Origin: Dyadobacter tibetensis Y620-1 | Lineage (GTDB): Bacteria > Bacteroidota > Bacteroidia > Cytophagales > Spirosomataceae | Length of the DNA: 64,000 nucleotides | Assembly: GCF_000566685.1 (NCBI RefSeq) | Contig: NZ_AZQN01000005.1 | Span: 1 to 64,000, forward strand | Direction: 5' to 3' | Shown here: piece after piece, positions 35,382-44,835 of the stretch | Numbering within the stretch: the first letter of the stretch is position 1 | How the letters are laid out: every line of letters starts with the position of its first letter | The notes under the pieces: generated by a model | What the model saw: only the letters and a program-made list of their open reading frames with translations | Told to the model about the DNA's origin: nothing | The model's database searches: none | Translations under genes and position numbers: made by a program

Positions 35382-35537
35382 AGTTTTGAAATGGTAGAGT
35401 GTTATGTTGTTCCTAATCAAAGCTAAGATATAATTTTTAAAGGAGCTATGGGTTGGCGGGTTTTCCTAAAAGTATTTACCTGATTTACTATCATAGGACA
35501 AATTTCTGCCTTTTTATCAGGGTTTAAAATCGTTGAA

Positions 35538-35939
35538 ATGAAAATATTAACTGGAATAAATAATTTGGCACTGAGCCTTGCCTTAATCGGGGCGATGGCC
35601 TGCTCTTCGGCACCAGATAATTTGGGTAGCTTAGATCTGAAAGCCTGGCGCTCCGATCGTGGAGGGTGTGAAAATAAACGAAGTTTATTGGTAGAGTCCT
35701 TTAAGGAGGAGGAATCTCAATTATTAGGTAAGTTTATTGACGATATCGGAACCCTGTTGGGTCGTCCCGATATTCATCAACTTGGGGAGCGAAACATCAA
35801 ACTGTATGTGTACTTTCTGGAGGAAGGTCCCCACTGTGACGATATCAAAGTGAAATCAGACGCAAAAAAGGCCATCCTGAAATTTAATGCAGTTGGCCTC
35901 CTTACCGAAATTACTTTTCAGAACCGACCCTTGGAGTAA
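35538..35939 (+). CDS. Hypothetical lipoprotein
   Basis: A 133-residue protein with a lipoprotein signal: hydrophobic stretch and lipobox LIGAMAC at residues 16-22. The mature part has conserved-looking GGCENKRSLL and a GLLTEITFQNRP C-terminus, three cysteines outside the lipobox region, and mixed alpha/beta composition. I do not recognise the family. It is flanked by divergent and AT-rich spacers and no operon is evident. Confidence 0.7.
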   Translation: MKILTGINNLALSLALIGAMACSSAPDNLGSLDLKAWRSDRGGCENKRSLLVESFKEEESQLLGKFIDDIGTLLGRPDIHQLGERNIKLYVYFLEEGPHCDDIKVKSDAKKAILKFNAVGLLTEITFQNRPLE

Positions 35940-36390
35940 GTCAGTAAATCCAGTTTTATAAATGCAAATTGCGGTATGGAGTGAAGAGAATTAGCTTCTT
36001 TTTGCCTGAAATTTATTAATTAATTGTGACCTCAGTATATTCTTTGAATCTAAAGAAAGTAGCGGAGACAAAATTTAGCAAATAGGATTTTTTGATAGTT
36101 CAATAATAAGCTTCTGTTGTAAAATTAGTGCAAGTTTTACTTAAAAAGATAACAATTGCTTGAACTGGGCTATTTACTTTTATTTTACTTATATAAATTT
36201 TAGTCCGGTTCGGATAGTATTTTTTTTATTTGGCTCAAAAGGGAGCCATTGGCACAAAATTTTTAGAGGAAGGTCTAACCGTTAAATAACTTTTTAAACA
36301 TTTTAAGATTTCTTATTCCAACCAAGTAGTCTTTTTTTAACTCTAAGTTTTAGCTTTGCCAAGCTTTACACACGAAACAAAATATTAGCG
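35940..36390. other. AT-rich intergenic region
   Basis: About 450 bp with no gene longer than ten codons. The only feature seen is the -7 element 36351-36359 for the following small gene. It could carry further regulatory sites, but none stands out. Confidence 0.5.
36351..36359 (+). promoter_or_regulatory. -7 element of the 64-residue protein gene
   Basis: TAGCTTTGC matches TAnnTTTGY exactly, 32 bp before the start codon at 36391. It supports the small gene being transcribed. Confidence 0.55.
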
Positions 36391-36585
36391 ATGAAACCAA
36401 TATATACTTTAATAGTTGCCCTTTTACTTTTTGGTCTCTGCGTTCTCGAGAAAAGAGCCATGGAAAAAGATACAGTTGGCGATACCCTAGATCCTGCTTT
36501 GTCATTGGCAGATACTACAGTGGAGCCTCAGCAACCAGATTCTACCTCGTGGTTAAGAATTCCAGTTCTTGCCAATTTGTTTTAA
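36391..36585 (+). CDS. Small membrane or secreted protein, 64 residues
   Basis: The N-terminus (MKPIYTLIVALLLFGLCVL) is a single hydrophobic helix, either signal anchor or signal peptide with a cysteine at residue 17. The remainder is acidic and Thr/Asp/Pro-rich, ending in SWLRIPVLANLF. An exact promoter -7 element precedes it and a strong terminator follows, so a real transcript is likely. No family recognised. Confidence 0.6.
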   Translation: MKPIYTLIVALLLFGLCVLEKRAMEKDTVGDTLDPALSLADTTVEPQQPDSTSWLRIPVLANLF

Positions 36586-36630
36586 TGTAATTCAAAGCAT
36601 TTTATTATTGCCTTACCTATACACACACAA

Positions 36631-36678
36631 GAAAAAAGCGTGCAGCGAGGAAAATTTCCAAGCTACACGCTTTTTTTA
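36631..36678. terminator. Bidirectional terminator between the small gene and the SNF2 gene
   Basis: AAAAAAGCGTG (36632-36642) pairs with CACGCTTTTTTT (36666-36677), with an inner AGC/GCT pairing. It has T-runs in both directions. Confidence 0.85.
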
Positions 36679-36691
36679 CGTTCAGTACATA

Positions 36692-39600
36692 TCAATTGAA
36701 GAGCGACATGATATCGTCCTGAGTTAACTTCTTAATAAAGCCTGATTCTCCTCCTACTAAGTCTTCTGCAAGATCTTGTTTTCTCTGCTGAAGCAGCAAA
36801 ATTTTCTCCTCAATCGTGTCTTTACAGATCATTTTATAGGCAAAAACTTTCTTTTGCTGACCTATACGGTGGGTTCTATCAATGGCTTGGCGTTCTACAG
36901 CGGGGTTCCACCAAGGATCTACCAGGTACACGTAATCGGCCTCAGTAAGGTTCAGGCCTACGCCACCTGCTTTCAAGCTCATAAGAAACACGCGGCAGGA
37001 CTGGTCACTCTGGAAACGGTTTACCCGGCTAGCGCGATCGGCTGTCTGGCCATCCAGATACTCATATGGAATACGGACTTTTTCTAAATGCGTTTTGATG
37101 AGATCGAGCATACCTAGGAATTGGCTAAAAATAAGAATCTTATGATTCGACGCATTTTCTTCAATCTCCCGTATAATCTCTTCTAACTTCGCCGATTCGC
37201 TGCCATGATCTTCATCTCCGGACAAAATGGCCGGAGAGTCACAAATTTGTCGCAGCTTCAAGAGGGCCTCTAATATCAGGAAGCTACTCTTATTGAGACC
37301 TTCGGTTGCTAATTTTTCCGCAATTTCTGCCCTATATTTTTCCCGGAACTGGTCATACACTTTCCGCTGTTTCTTGCCCATTTCACAGAAAAGGATCGTT
37401 TCCGTTTTATCGGGTAGGTCCGTAGCCACTTCTTCTTTGGTGCGTTTGAGCATAAACGGATATACGAGTCTTCTGAGCTCGTCGGACTTCTCCCGGTCCT
37501 GATACTTATCGATAGGGGTTGCGTATTCCGACCTGAAGAAGTCGGCGCTGCCCAGCATACCTGGATTGAGAAATTCGAATTGGGCGTAAAGATCGAAGGT
37601 GTTATTCTCTACCGGCGTTCCGGTCATGGTTAGGCGGTTGCCTGCCAACAAGAGCCTGGAGGCCTTGGACGTCAGGGAGTCAGGATTTTTAATAGCCTGT
37701 GCCTCGTCAAGAATGATGTAGTGAAATTCGATATTTCGTAGCAACTGTACATCGCTACGCATGGTTCCATAGGTGGTAAGGATGATATCGTATTCGGTAA
37801 AAAAATCAATATCCTTACGACGCGTCATACCCCGATGAACGTATAATTTCAGGTCAGGAGTGAATTTTTCAGCCTCCGCCTGCCAGTTAAAAATCAAGGT
37901 AGTGGGTACTACCACCAGATTGGTCGCTGTGGGGTGGAGATTCTTCTGCTGCTGCACGAAGGTAAGAATCTGAAGGGTTTTTCCCAGACCCATATCATCG
38001 GCTAGACAGCCTCCCCACCGAAACTCATCGAGAAAATTCATCCATTTATAACCTTCTTCCTGATAATGACGCAGGGTAGCGTTAATATTTGCCGGAAGGG
38101 CTACGTTAGGAATTTCTTTGAAATTCAGAAGCTTTTGCTTCTTTTCCTGCAATTCTTTCGCAATTTCTTCATCGTCAATTTCAGCAATAAGTGCCTCAAT
38201 AAGCGAGAAGTGAATTTTTGAAAGATGAATGCCATTCCCATTGACCCGGCCAAACTTGAGAATTGGCTCCAGCTTTTTGATCCATTCTTCGGGTATAACC
38301 CCTAAGGTGCCATCCTTTAGCTGAACGAAATTCTGTTTTTTAAGTAGCGCTTTTTTTGCATCACCCATGGATACAGTTTGGTCACCAAAAGTGATCAGTA
38401 CCTGCATGTCAAACCAGTCGATACCCGAGGTCGCCGTTACCTGCACCTTTCCCCTGTTAGGATTGAAGCGCATTTTCTTAAGCTCCTTAAAGCCCAAAAG
38501 GTCGTATTGCTTTTCCTGGACGGCTTCTACGAATTTGTATAGCCAGCCATCTTTCATCACCTGGTCGAAGGGAACGTAGAAAAACGATCCTTCATCTTGA
38601 ATACCGAAATCTGGATTTAAGGTTTTAATCCAACTCCAGATTTCATTTTCCTGTTTATGGTCACGTTCTAAAACGGTAATTTTTCCATCTTCAAAACCTG
38701 TTTGCGTGCGCCTACCATTATAATGAAACTCTAAGTCCTGTTCTTCGTCGTTAGGGTCGTTTTTGTAAACGAAAGCCGGAACTATTAAAAGATTGGCTTC
38801 ATCTTCTTTTAGGTAAATCTTAGGCTTTTTGAGCTCCAGGGGTTTGCTAAGAATCTCATGCCGCGTCTGGAACATCACATCGAACTGCTGCGCCACCGGG
38901 ATCACCCATTCGCTCAGGAAGTCTTCTGCATGCTGCTTGCGCACCCTGATTTTATAGCCGTTGGTACGCAGGTAGTGAACCATTTCTGCATCACCAAGAC
39001 TAGCCCAGCGAAATAATAATTTATTGCGGTAAACGCCTAACCAGAAACTGTCAAAATTGGTTACTTCCTCCAGGTTTTGTGGGGATCCAGGAACGATCTC
39101 TACATATGGCTTTAGGGTAACAAATTCGCTGTCTTCTGTTAGGGCGAAGAATAATTTGATAGGCGTACGGTGAAGCGTAATAGCCTCTAACTGATTATTA
39201 TTGGTAACGTTGTCGTTGTCGGTAATGTATATTTTCTGATCGCCCAGATCATGAAATATTTTCTGAACCTGTTTCCCTGTATAGCTCCGTGCATCAGTCT
39301 TTTGCAGGGGGGTAACGTCATTATAGTTTAAAAAGGCATTATAGGTCCAGCCCTTTTTACGAGTAAACTTTTGCAAACCATCTTCAAGCGTCCGGGCAAT
39401 ACGTACCAACCTAGCCTCTCCTTCAGAAAGAACCGGTACCTCGTCGGCGGCGTAATACTGGCTATTCCCACCCGCAATGGTGCGAATGGTCGTCACTTTT
39501 TCGTTTTTATCATTGAACTTACCGGAGAATACTCCGAAACCAAAGTCCATCAATTTGTCTATGCCCTTTGGCCAGAAAGAGAAAAAGGTGATTCTATCGT

Positions 39601-40483
39601 CTTCATCAGAATGATTGTCAGAGCCGGTTACGCTAAACTCTTCCGCTTGGTAGGGGAGTATCTGGTAGCGGAGCTCTGCCCAATCCTGGTATTTTCCGAC
39701 CTTTTGAATAGAAGGATCAAGGCTGATCAGAACCAAGTCTCCATTATCGTCTATCTTAAAATCGAATTTGTCCTTGATATCATCTTCAAGGTCATAGCCA
39801 TATTCCTCCAAAAGTTTCGCTTTGTCGGTCGAAAAGTCGCGCATCACTTCGAATGCTCTGTCTCCGAGCTCTTCTCTGATTTTGAGTAGAGCGGCCAATT
39901 TGTGCTCACAAAGCGGCACCCAGAGTTCTTGGCCGCAGTTACATGAAGTCTTTAGAATTTTGGTGCCTTTTGGGCGTATCAGACTTACCTGGTAAGGCTT
40001 TTCTTCGACTGTCACCTGGCATTCTGCATGCCCTTCGCTGGCAATGGTCACCTCTACATTACCAATTTGATCCCGGCTTTTCCAAGTTTCATCCAAGACC
40101 AGATTACGCAGTACATAGTCGCGCAGGTCCGCCATTTCTACCTCAGTATCCTGCATTTCATATACGATTTGCTTGATAATGGGCATCTTATCGAGAATAT
40201 ACAGAATACTGGCGACGCGGTGCTTACATAGCCCCTGACTATTGTCATTACAGGTACATTCTGCAATAATTTGAGGGGTTAAAAAATCCTTTATCTGGAT
40301 TATAAAGTAGTGAATTGAGTAGTCACTTTTAATCTTAAACTCCGCTGAACCCGATCCAAGGTATTCCAGCTTTGATACTTTAAGTGCCCCACTACTGTAA
40401 ATCGATCGACCTCTTGAAAGCCGATCCTTATCCGCCCGCCGTATAAGGAAGTCCGACAGCTTTTCCTTCTTTTCGTTTTCCAT
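36692..40483 (-). CDS. SNF2-family DNA-dependent ATPase with two SWIM zinc motifs
   Basis: A 1263-residue protein. Near the N-terminus are two SWIM-type zinc motifs: CTCNDNSQGLCKH (about residues 76-90) and TSCNCGQELWVPLCEH (about 185-200). Then comes a long mostly beta-rich bacterial SNF2-associated region. The helicase core follows: Walker A in LADDMGLGKTLQ (about 830), DEAQ box in IILDEAQAIKN (about 927), and motif VI WNPAVERQAIDRTHRIGQ. Family members remodel protein-DNA complexes; single-stranded DNA or RNA polymerase roles have been shown for relatives. Its partner or target is unknown. It is monocistronic by position. Confidence 0.93.
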   Translation of the reverse strand: MENEKKEKLSDFLIRRADKDRLSRGRSIYSSGALKVSKLEYLGSGSAEFKIKSDYSIHYFIIQIKDFLTPQIIAECTCNDNSQGLCKHRVASILYILDKMPIIKQIVYEMQDTEVEMADLRDYVLRNLVLDETWKSRDQIGNVEVTIASEGHAECQVTVEEKPYQVSLIRPKGTKILKTSCNCGQELWVPLCEHKLAALLKIREELGDRAFEVMRDFSTDKAKLLEEYGYDLEDDIKDKFDFKIDDNGDLVLISLDPSIQKVGKYQDWAELRYQILPYQAEEFSVTGSDNHSDEDDRITFFSFWPKGIDKLMDFGFGVFSGKFNDKNEKVTTIRTIAGGNSQYYAADEVPVLSEGEARLVRIARTLEDGLQKFTRKKGWTYNAFLNYNDVTPLQKTDARSYTGKQVQKIFHDLGDQKIYITDNDNVTNNNQLEAITLHRTPIKLFFALTEDSEFVTLKPYVEIVPGSPQNLEEVTNFDSFWLGVYRNKLLFRWASLGDAEMVHYLRTNGYKIRVRKQHAEDFLSEWVIPVAQQFDVMFQTRHEILSKPLELKKPKIYLKEDEANLLIVPAFVYKNDPNDEEQDLEFHYNGRRTQTGFEDGKITVLERDHKQENEIWSWIKTLNPDFGIQDEGSFFYVPFDQVMKDGWLYKFVEAVQEKQYDLLGFKELKKMRFNPNRGKVQVTATSGIDWFDMQVLITFGDQTVSMGDAKKALLKKQNFVQLKDGTLGVIPEEWIKKLEPILKFGRVNGNGIHLSKIHFSLIEALIAEIDDEEIAKELQEKKQKLLNFKEIPNVALPANINATLRHYQEEGYKWMNFLDEFRWGGCLADDMGLGKTLQILTFVQQQKNLHPTATNLVVVPTTLIFNWQAEAEKFTPDLKLYVHRGMTRRKDIDFFTEYDIILTTYGTMRSDVQLLRNIEFHYIILDEAQAIKNPDSLTSKASRLLLAGNRLTMTGTPVENNTFDLYAQFEFLNPGMLGSADFFRSEYATPIDKYQDREKSDELRRLVYPFMLKRTKEEVATDLPDKTETILFCEMGKKQRKVYDQFREKYRAEIAEKLATEGLNKSSFLILEALLKLRQICDSPAILSGDEDHGSESAKLEEIIREIEENASNHKILIFSQFLGMLDLIKTHLEKVRIPYEYLDGQTADRASRVNRFQSDQSCRVFLMSLKAGGVGLNLTEADYVYLVDPWWNPAVERQAIDRTHRIGQQKKVFAYKMICKDTIEEKILLLQQRKQDLAEDLVGGESGFIKKLTQDDIMSLFN

Positions 40484-40506
40484 TTACACAGTTGCCTTTA
40501 AAAAAT

Positions 40507-40515
40507 GCAAAAGTA
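40507..40515 (-). promoter_or_regulatory. -7 element of the SNF2 gene
   Basis: TACTTTTGC on the minus strand matches TAnnTTTGY exactly, 24 bp before the start codon. Confidence 0.5.
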
Positions 40516-40559
40516 CGGCTTGTTTCTGTTTTTTAGAAATGGAAGGGGCATTTATCCAT

Positions 40560-40597
40560 GAAAAAAGTCAGAAACGCCGGGTAATGGCGTTTCTGAA
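40560..40597 (-). terminator. Terminator after the NUDIX gene
   Basis: TCAGAAACGCC (40568-40578) pairs with GGCGTTTCTGA (40586-40596); on the minus strand the stem is followed by CTTTTTT. Confidence 0.85.
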
Positions 40598-40670
40598 GGA
40601 AGAAAGTTAAAATCTTAACCGTTACCCTATTATAATTCCCTAAATAAGTACAATTTCGAAAATTATATTT

Positions 40671-41114
40671 CTATCCTGCCAAATAGGGTTGGTTGGCCGG
40701 TCCTACATACCCTGCTCCTTTTCCACTGTTATAGCAGGCCAGTAGTTCATGCCCAAAATTGGGATAGCAGAGATGGTCGGGTAGGGAGGAGACAGGAATC
40801 CATTCAATTGCTAAAGCTGTGGTATGCTCCGGATTTAATTTGGGCACTCCTCCCACAATTTCAACTGAGAACACCATATGCAAGGTCTCCCGGCTGACCT
40901 CCGGCCAGATAACTTCCCCGGCGACGAGCAGGTTTTTGACCAGGACCGATACACCCAGTTCCTCTTCCAACTCCCTGATCAGGGCTTTTTCCAATGTCTC
41001 GCCTGGATCTGGATTACCCCCTGGCAAGCCAAAAACATCCACGCCCTGGTATTGATAATGCATGGTCAAGACCCTATTGCTTTCTATTATTAATGCCGAC
41101 GGTCTTACTTTCAT
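40671..41114 (-). CDS. NUDIX hydrolase
   Basis: A 147-residue nucleoside-diphosphate-linked hydrolase. The Nudix box is complete: GNPDPGETLEKALIREL then EEELGV, fitting G-x5-E-x7-R-E-U-x-E-E-x-G-U with the metal-binding glutamates. Substrate cannot be told from sequence; nucleotide sugars, NADH or oxidised nucleotides are options. It lies 43 bp after gmhA on the same strand and may be cotranscribed with it. Confidence 0.93.
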   Translation of the reverse strand: MKVRPSALIIESNRVLTMHYQYQGVDVFGLPGGNPDPGETLEKALIRELEEELGVSVLVKNLLVAGEVIWPEVSRETLHMVFSVEIVGGVPKLNPEHTTALAIEWIPVSSLPDHLCYPNFGHELLACYNSGKGAGYVGPANQPYLAG

Positions 41115-41157
41115 AGTGCTGTACGAAATGAATGATATGTTTGCTCTGCTCCTGTGA

Positions 41158-41748
41158 TCAAACAGGTTCTTCTATGACCATTTTTTCTATGAGTAACATA
41201 AAAATATGGATTACTTTAATGTGGATCTCCTGAATCCGATCGGCATAGCCGAAATGAGGTACTCTAATTTCGATATCTGCCATACCTGCCAGTTTACCCC
41301 CATCCTTGCCACTCAGGATGACGGTTTTCATGCCTTTTCTCTTAGCAGTTTCCACCGCTCTGATGATGTTCGCAGAGTTGCCACTGGTGCTTAGTCCTAG
41401 GAAGACGTCTCCAGGGCGACCCAGCCCTTCCAGATATCGGGAAAATATGTATTCGTAGCCGAAATCATTACTTACGCAGCTAATATGACTTACATCTGAG
41501 ATGGCCATGGCAGGCAGAGCCCTGCGGTTGTCACGGTATCGGCCGGTTAACTCTTCAGCAAAATGCATGGCATCACAGTGAGAGCCCCCGTTACCCGCCG
41601 AAATAATTTTCCCTTCTCCCTGAATTGCCTGAGCCATGAGTCGGGCCGCAGCCTCGATCTTCTGGATTTGGACAGGGTCGTTCAAAAACTCGTTTAATAC
41701 ATTTTGAGCCTCTTGTAACTCATGGCCAATGATTTCTTTCAATGACAT
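41158..41748 (-). CDS. gmhA: Sedoheptulose-7-phosphate isomerase
   Basis: A 196-residue SIS-domain isomerase that makes D-glycero-D-manno-heptose 7-phosphate, the first step of heptose synthesis for lipopolysaccharide or capsule. Family motifs: [23 protein letters not shown] with the active-site Asn and His/Glu, [16 protein letters not shown], and [18 protein letters not shown] with the conserved H-x3-H. No gmhB or hldE lies in the window. The start codon is 13 bp past the mnmD stop, so the pair is an operon. Confidence 0.94.
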   Translation of the reverse strand: MSLKEIIGHELQEAQNVLNEFLNDPVQIQKIEAAARLMAQAIQGEGKIISAGNGGSHCDAMHFAEELTGRYRDNRRALPAMAISDVSHISCVSNDFGYEYIFSRYLEGLGRPGDVFLGLSTSGNSANIIRAVETAKRKGMKTVILSGKDGGKLAGMADIEIRVPHFGYADRIQEIHIKVIHIFMLLIEKMVIEEPV

Positions 41749-41760
41749 AACAATCTGTGT

Positions 41761-42414
41761 TTAGTTCTTTAATGCTTTCAAAACATGAAATTTCTTGCCC
41801 GGTCCCCGTTGTTTGGTGACAGTAAATCCCACTTCGCGAAGGGCTCTCTTAACAATTCCTTTGGATGAGTAGGTTACAAGTACGCCACCTTGGCGGGTTT
41901 GGGCTGCAATTTTAGAAAAAATTTCTGCCGTCCAAAGCTCAGGTTGAGCCCGGGGGTCGAATGCATCGAAGAATACGACATCATATATGCGCTGATGCTG
42001 GTATTCCTGCAAGGTGCTCTTTTCTTTTCGAAATGTAAAATAAGGTGAAATTTCAATGGATTCTCCCCAGCTGCATCGGTGGAGTTCCAGGAAGTCAGGG
42101 TGCCCTATGCGTTCTTGATAATTTAAACTAGCGGCTTCTTCTAAAGAGATGGGGAAGGCTTCCACGCTGGTATAATGTACGGGCACCTGGGTTTGCTCTG
42201 CACGTTGCCAGGCCAAAAAGGCATTAAGGCCTGTTCCGAAACCCATTTCGAATACCGAGACAGGCAGACCCAGCTCGAGTAGGGGGTTAAGACCGAGATT
42301 AAGGTAAATATGCACCGATTCGGTAATGGCTCCCTGTAAGGAGTGATATTGTTGGTGAAATAATGGGCTCATCAGGGAGTGAGAACCATCTTCAGTGATA
42401 ATCAGGCGTTCCAA
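41761..42414 (-). CDS. mnmD: Stand-alone MnmD-type tRNA 5-methylaminomethyl-2-thiouridine methyltransferase
   Basis: A 217-residue SAM-dependent methyltransferase of DUF752. The SAM motif is VFEMGFGTGLNAFLAW, followed by DVVFFDAFDPRAQPELWTAE and a C-terminal GPGKKFHVLKALKN. In E. coli this activity is the N-terminal half of the bifunctional MnmC; here only the methyltransferase is present and the FAD oxidase half is absent. It would complete the wobble-uridine modification in tRNA. Neighbouring gmhA is 13 bp downstream. Confidence 0.9.
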   Translation of the reverse strand: MERLIITEDGSHSLMSPLFHQQYHSLQGAITESVHIYLNLGLNPLLELGLPVSVFEMGFGTGLNAFLAWQRAEQTQVPVHYTSVEAFPISLEEAASLNYQERIGHPDFLELHRCSWGESIEISPYFTFRKEKSTLQEYQHQRIYDVVFFDAFDPRAQPELWTAEIFSKIAAQTRQGGVLVTYSSKGIVKRALREVGFTVTKQRGPGKKFHVLKALKN

Positions 42415-42444
42415 GAGTTCAAAAAGTGATTTGCCTAAAAGTAG

Positions 42445-43713
42445 TTAAATCATTCTTTTTAGCGTCATTCTGGTAAAGAAAATATCACCGTTCCGTTTTA
42501 CAAGCAGGTCTATACTACGTCCATCGCCCCTCTGCATAAGTTTGTAAATTTCACTTATGTTAATGTCCGAGGCCGAGTGGTCATCAAAGAACAGGATCTG
42601 GTCACCAGGTTGTAGGCCTGCTGAAGAAGCGGGAGAGTTTTTGGCTACATGATGTACATAATAGTTGCGAAGTTTGCTGCCTTCCGCGACGATTTCCATT
42701 CCACTCATATCGTGTTCAAACTTTTCTTTCATTTTACTCCGGATGGGCTTTAGTACCATATAGCCCTCCTTGTAGTTCATGGTAATTTTGAACCTACGAA
42801 GCAGCTCACAGCCAATATTGCCCTGACGATCGGCGCTGTTATGAAGTTTGGAGGCGAATGCCACACTATCCGGAAAGGAAGCCACAATATTATCGATCTC
42901 GTATTTTCCAAGACGAATTCGCTCAACCCGGCCCAGATTTCCATTAATTACCCCATTAAGTCCACGGCCAAGCTGGGCTCGAATGACTTTGTCGGGCAAG
43001 CGTAAGGTTTCGTTGGGGCTGTTGTTGACCAGTAGAGCATGGCCTGCGCCCGTGTCGATCAGGACCCTGATGGGACGCTCTCTGCCATCGGCAAAGAGGG
43101 TGACAGCATCGGTAAAGGGCTTGGTATTTTCTACTATCAAAGGATACTTCTCGCCTTTGGAGCGCTTGTATTTGTAATGGCCATGTTGGGTAAGTAGCAG
43201 TTCTCTTTTGGCAAAGTCGATGGTAACCACGAAGTTATTGAATATATCATACCCAAAGATGCCATGGATCGGAACTCCTACATACTCGGATAGACGTAGG
43301 AAATCTTGTTCGAGGACGACAATATTCTGGTGATTTCCCCGGAGTTTGCCCATTACAATATTATTATCAATGGCCACATGCGCCGAAATTCTTTCACCTT
43401 CTCCTGCGCCCGCCAAGCTGACCGTCCGGGTAAGTTGAAGCCTGTCGGGTTTCAGTATTTCAGGATCTGTCACGATAATGGAGCTTACACCAGTATCCAA
43501 GATGAAACGTAAGGAGTCAGTATTATTGATTTTGAGATAGAGTAATATCAAATTGGAGTGCAGCTCAAAAGGAATGCGCACCTGTTTTCTATCCTTTTCC
43601 AAAAAGTAACCATATTTCTCTTCCGAAACCTTTGGGCTCGTTTCCGAAGCGAGAGCCCTAAAGCTCAAAGTGCCCAATAAAATGGCCAGCCAGAATCGTA
43701 AATAAGTTCTCAT
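42445..43713 (-). CDS. Secreted aspartyl protease with C-terminal PDZ domain
   Basis: A 422-residue protein with a signal peptide (MRTYLRFWLAILLGTLSFR then ALAS). It has two aspartyl protease lobes in one chain, each with the catalytic triplet: FILDTGVSS (about residue 72 onward) and VLIDTGAGHALL (about 220 onward). A PDZ domain follows (VHHVAKNSPASSAGLQPGD, about 345-420). Bacterial members of this type are poorly characterised; periplasmic peptide cleavage is expected. Start moved to 43713, since the longer frame adds a polar extension without sense. Confidence 0.85.
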   Translation of the reverse strand: MRTYLRFWLAILLGTLSFRALASETSPKVSEEKYGYFLEKDRKQVRIPFELHSNLILLYLKINNTDSLRFILDTGVSSIIVTDPEILKPDRLQLTRTVSLAGAGEGERISAHVAIDNNIVMGKLRGNHQNIVVLEQDFLRLSEYVGVPIHGIFGYDIFNNFVVTIDFAKRELLLTQHGHYKYKRSKGEKYPLIVENTKPFTDAVTLFADGRERPIRVLIDTGAGHALLVNNSPNETLRLPDKVIRAQLGRGLNGVINGNLGRVERIRLGKYEIDNIVASFPDSVAFASKLHNSADRQGNIGCELLRRFKITMNYKEGYMVLKPIRSKMKEKFEHDMSGMEIVAEGSKLRNYYVHHVAKNSPASSAGLQPGDQILFFDDHSASDINISEIYKLMQRGDGRSIDLLVKRNGDIFFTRMTLKRMI

Positions 43714-43944
43714 TGCGTTCTGCTTTCGAAGATATTTATCATGAGGTGGCTTTTCGACAAATCCCCACATGGTCGAAAGCCTTCTAAGACCATGGGTTTC
43801 CAGAGTAATTGCTGATCAATTTGTTATCAAGGTAAATTTAACCCTTTCCTTCTATTTTAAACACAAAAATTTCTTTAAAAGTGCAAGTTTTTTTAGGAAA
43901 TTCTCTAATGGAAAATTTAAATAAGGTATCTCATGAAATTATGA

Positions 43945-43953
43945 TAATTTTGT
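43945..43953 (+). promoter_or_regulatory. -7 element of tpiA
   Basis: TAATTTTGT matches TAnnTTTGY exactly, 38 bp before the tpiA start. Confidence 0.5.
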
Positions 43954-43990
43954 TGTGTCAAATGAGATTTTACTACAATAAAATTAAAAT

Positions 43991-44752
43991 ATGCGAAATA
44001 AGATAGTTGCCGGAAACTGGAAGATGAATAAGACGATGGATGAGGCTGTGGCCTTAACATCGGAAATTGTTAATATGGCTAAAGATGAAGTGAGCAACGA
44101 TGCCAAGGTAATTCTTTGTCCCCCTGCCTTATATCTGACCACCATTCAGAAGTACATAGCAGATGCTCCCAATTTTGCAGTAGCTGCGCAGAATCTTTCT
44201 GACAAGCTGTCGGGAGCCTTTACAGGCGAAATTTCGGCCCCCATGCTACAATCCATAGGGGTTAAGTATGTCTTGATCGGGCATAGTGAACGCCGCCAGT
44301 ATTTTAATGAAACCAATGCGATGTTAGCCGAGAAGGTAAATGTGGCCCTAGCACATGATATTGCTCCCATTTTTTGCTGTGGAGAATCCCTGGAACAACG
44401 CCAGAATGAAGATTATATTGGTTTTGTAAAAAACCAGATAACGGAAAGCCTTTTTCATTTATCGGCTGAGCAAATGCGGTCGGTAGTGATTGCTTATGAG
44501 CCAATCTGGGCCATTGGTACCGGACTTACCGCTTCAGCTGAGCAGGCTCAGGAGATGCATGCCGCCTTACGGGCACATCTTGCCGACAAATATGGAGCAG
44601 AAGTGGCCGAGCAAACTTCTATTCTTTATGGAGGTAGTGTGTCGGCAGCAAGTGCTCCCGAACTTTTTGCTTCGGCCGATATCGATGGTGGTCTGGTAGG
44701 TGGAGCCTCTTTGAAATCCCGGGAATTTACGGAAATTATTAAGGCTAGATAG
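43991..44752 (+). CDS. tpiA: Triosephosphate isomerase
   Basis: A 253-residue glycolytic TIM-barrel enzyme interconverting dihydroxyacetone phosphate and glyceraldehyde 3-phosphate. Asn/Lys of GNWKMN are at residues 10-14; the catalytic histidine is in IGHSERR, the catalytic glutamate in AYEPIWAIGTG, and the phosphate-binding end in LYGGSVS and GGLVGGASL. Length is normal. Confidence 0.97.
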   Translation: MRNKIVAGNWKMNKTMDEAVALTSEIVNMAKDEVSNDAKVILCPPALYLTTIQKYIADAPNFAVAAQNLSDKLSGAFTGEISAPMLQSIGVKYVLIGHSERRQYFNETNAMLAEKVNVALAHDIAPIFCCGESLEQRQNEDYIGFVKNQITESLFHLSAEQMRSVVIAYEPIWAIGTGLTASAEQAQEMHAALRAHLADKYGAEVAEQTSILYGGSVSAASAPELFASADIDGGLVGGASLKSREFTEIIKAR

Positions 44753-44770
44753 GTTCTCTTCGATAACTTG

Positions 44771-44823
44771 ATATCAAAAACGCCGGAAGGGGCTCGAACA
44801 GAGCCTTCCGGCGTTTTTGATTA
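44771..44823. terminator. Strong bidirectional terminator after tpiA
   Basis: ATCAAAAACGCCGGAAGG (left arm, 44773-44790) pairs with CCTTCCGGCGTTTTTGAT (right arm, 44804-44821); inner GCTC/GAGC pairing closes a short loop. It ends tpiA and the convergent membrane-protein gene. Confidence 0.9.
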
Positions 44824-44835
44824 TTTAAAATGGCC

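Noticed and set aside
39371..39889. Open frame of 172 codons on the plus strand inside the SNF2 gene
   Set aside because: Antisense to a clear helicase gene and lacking any family feature.
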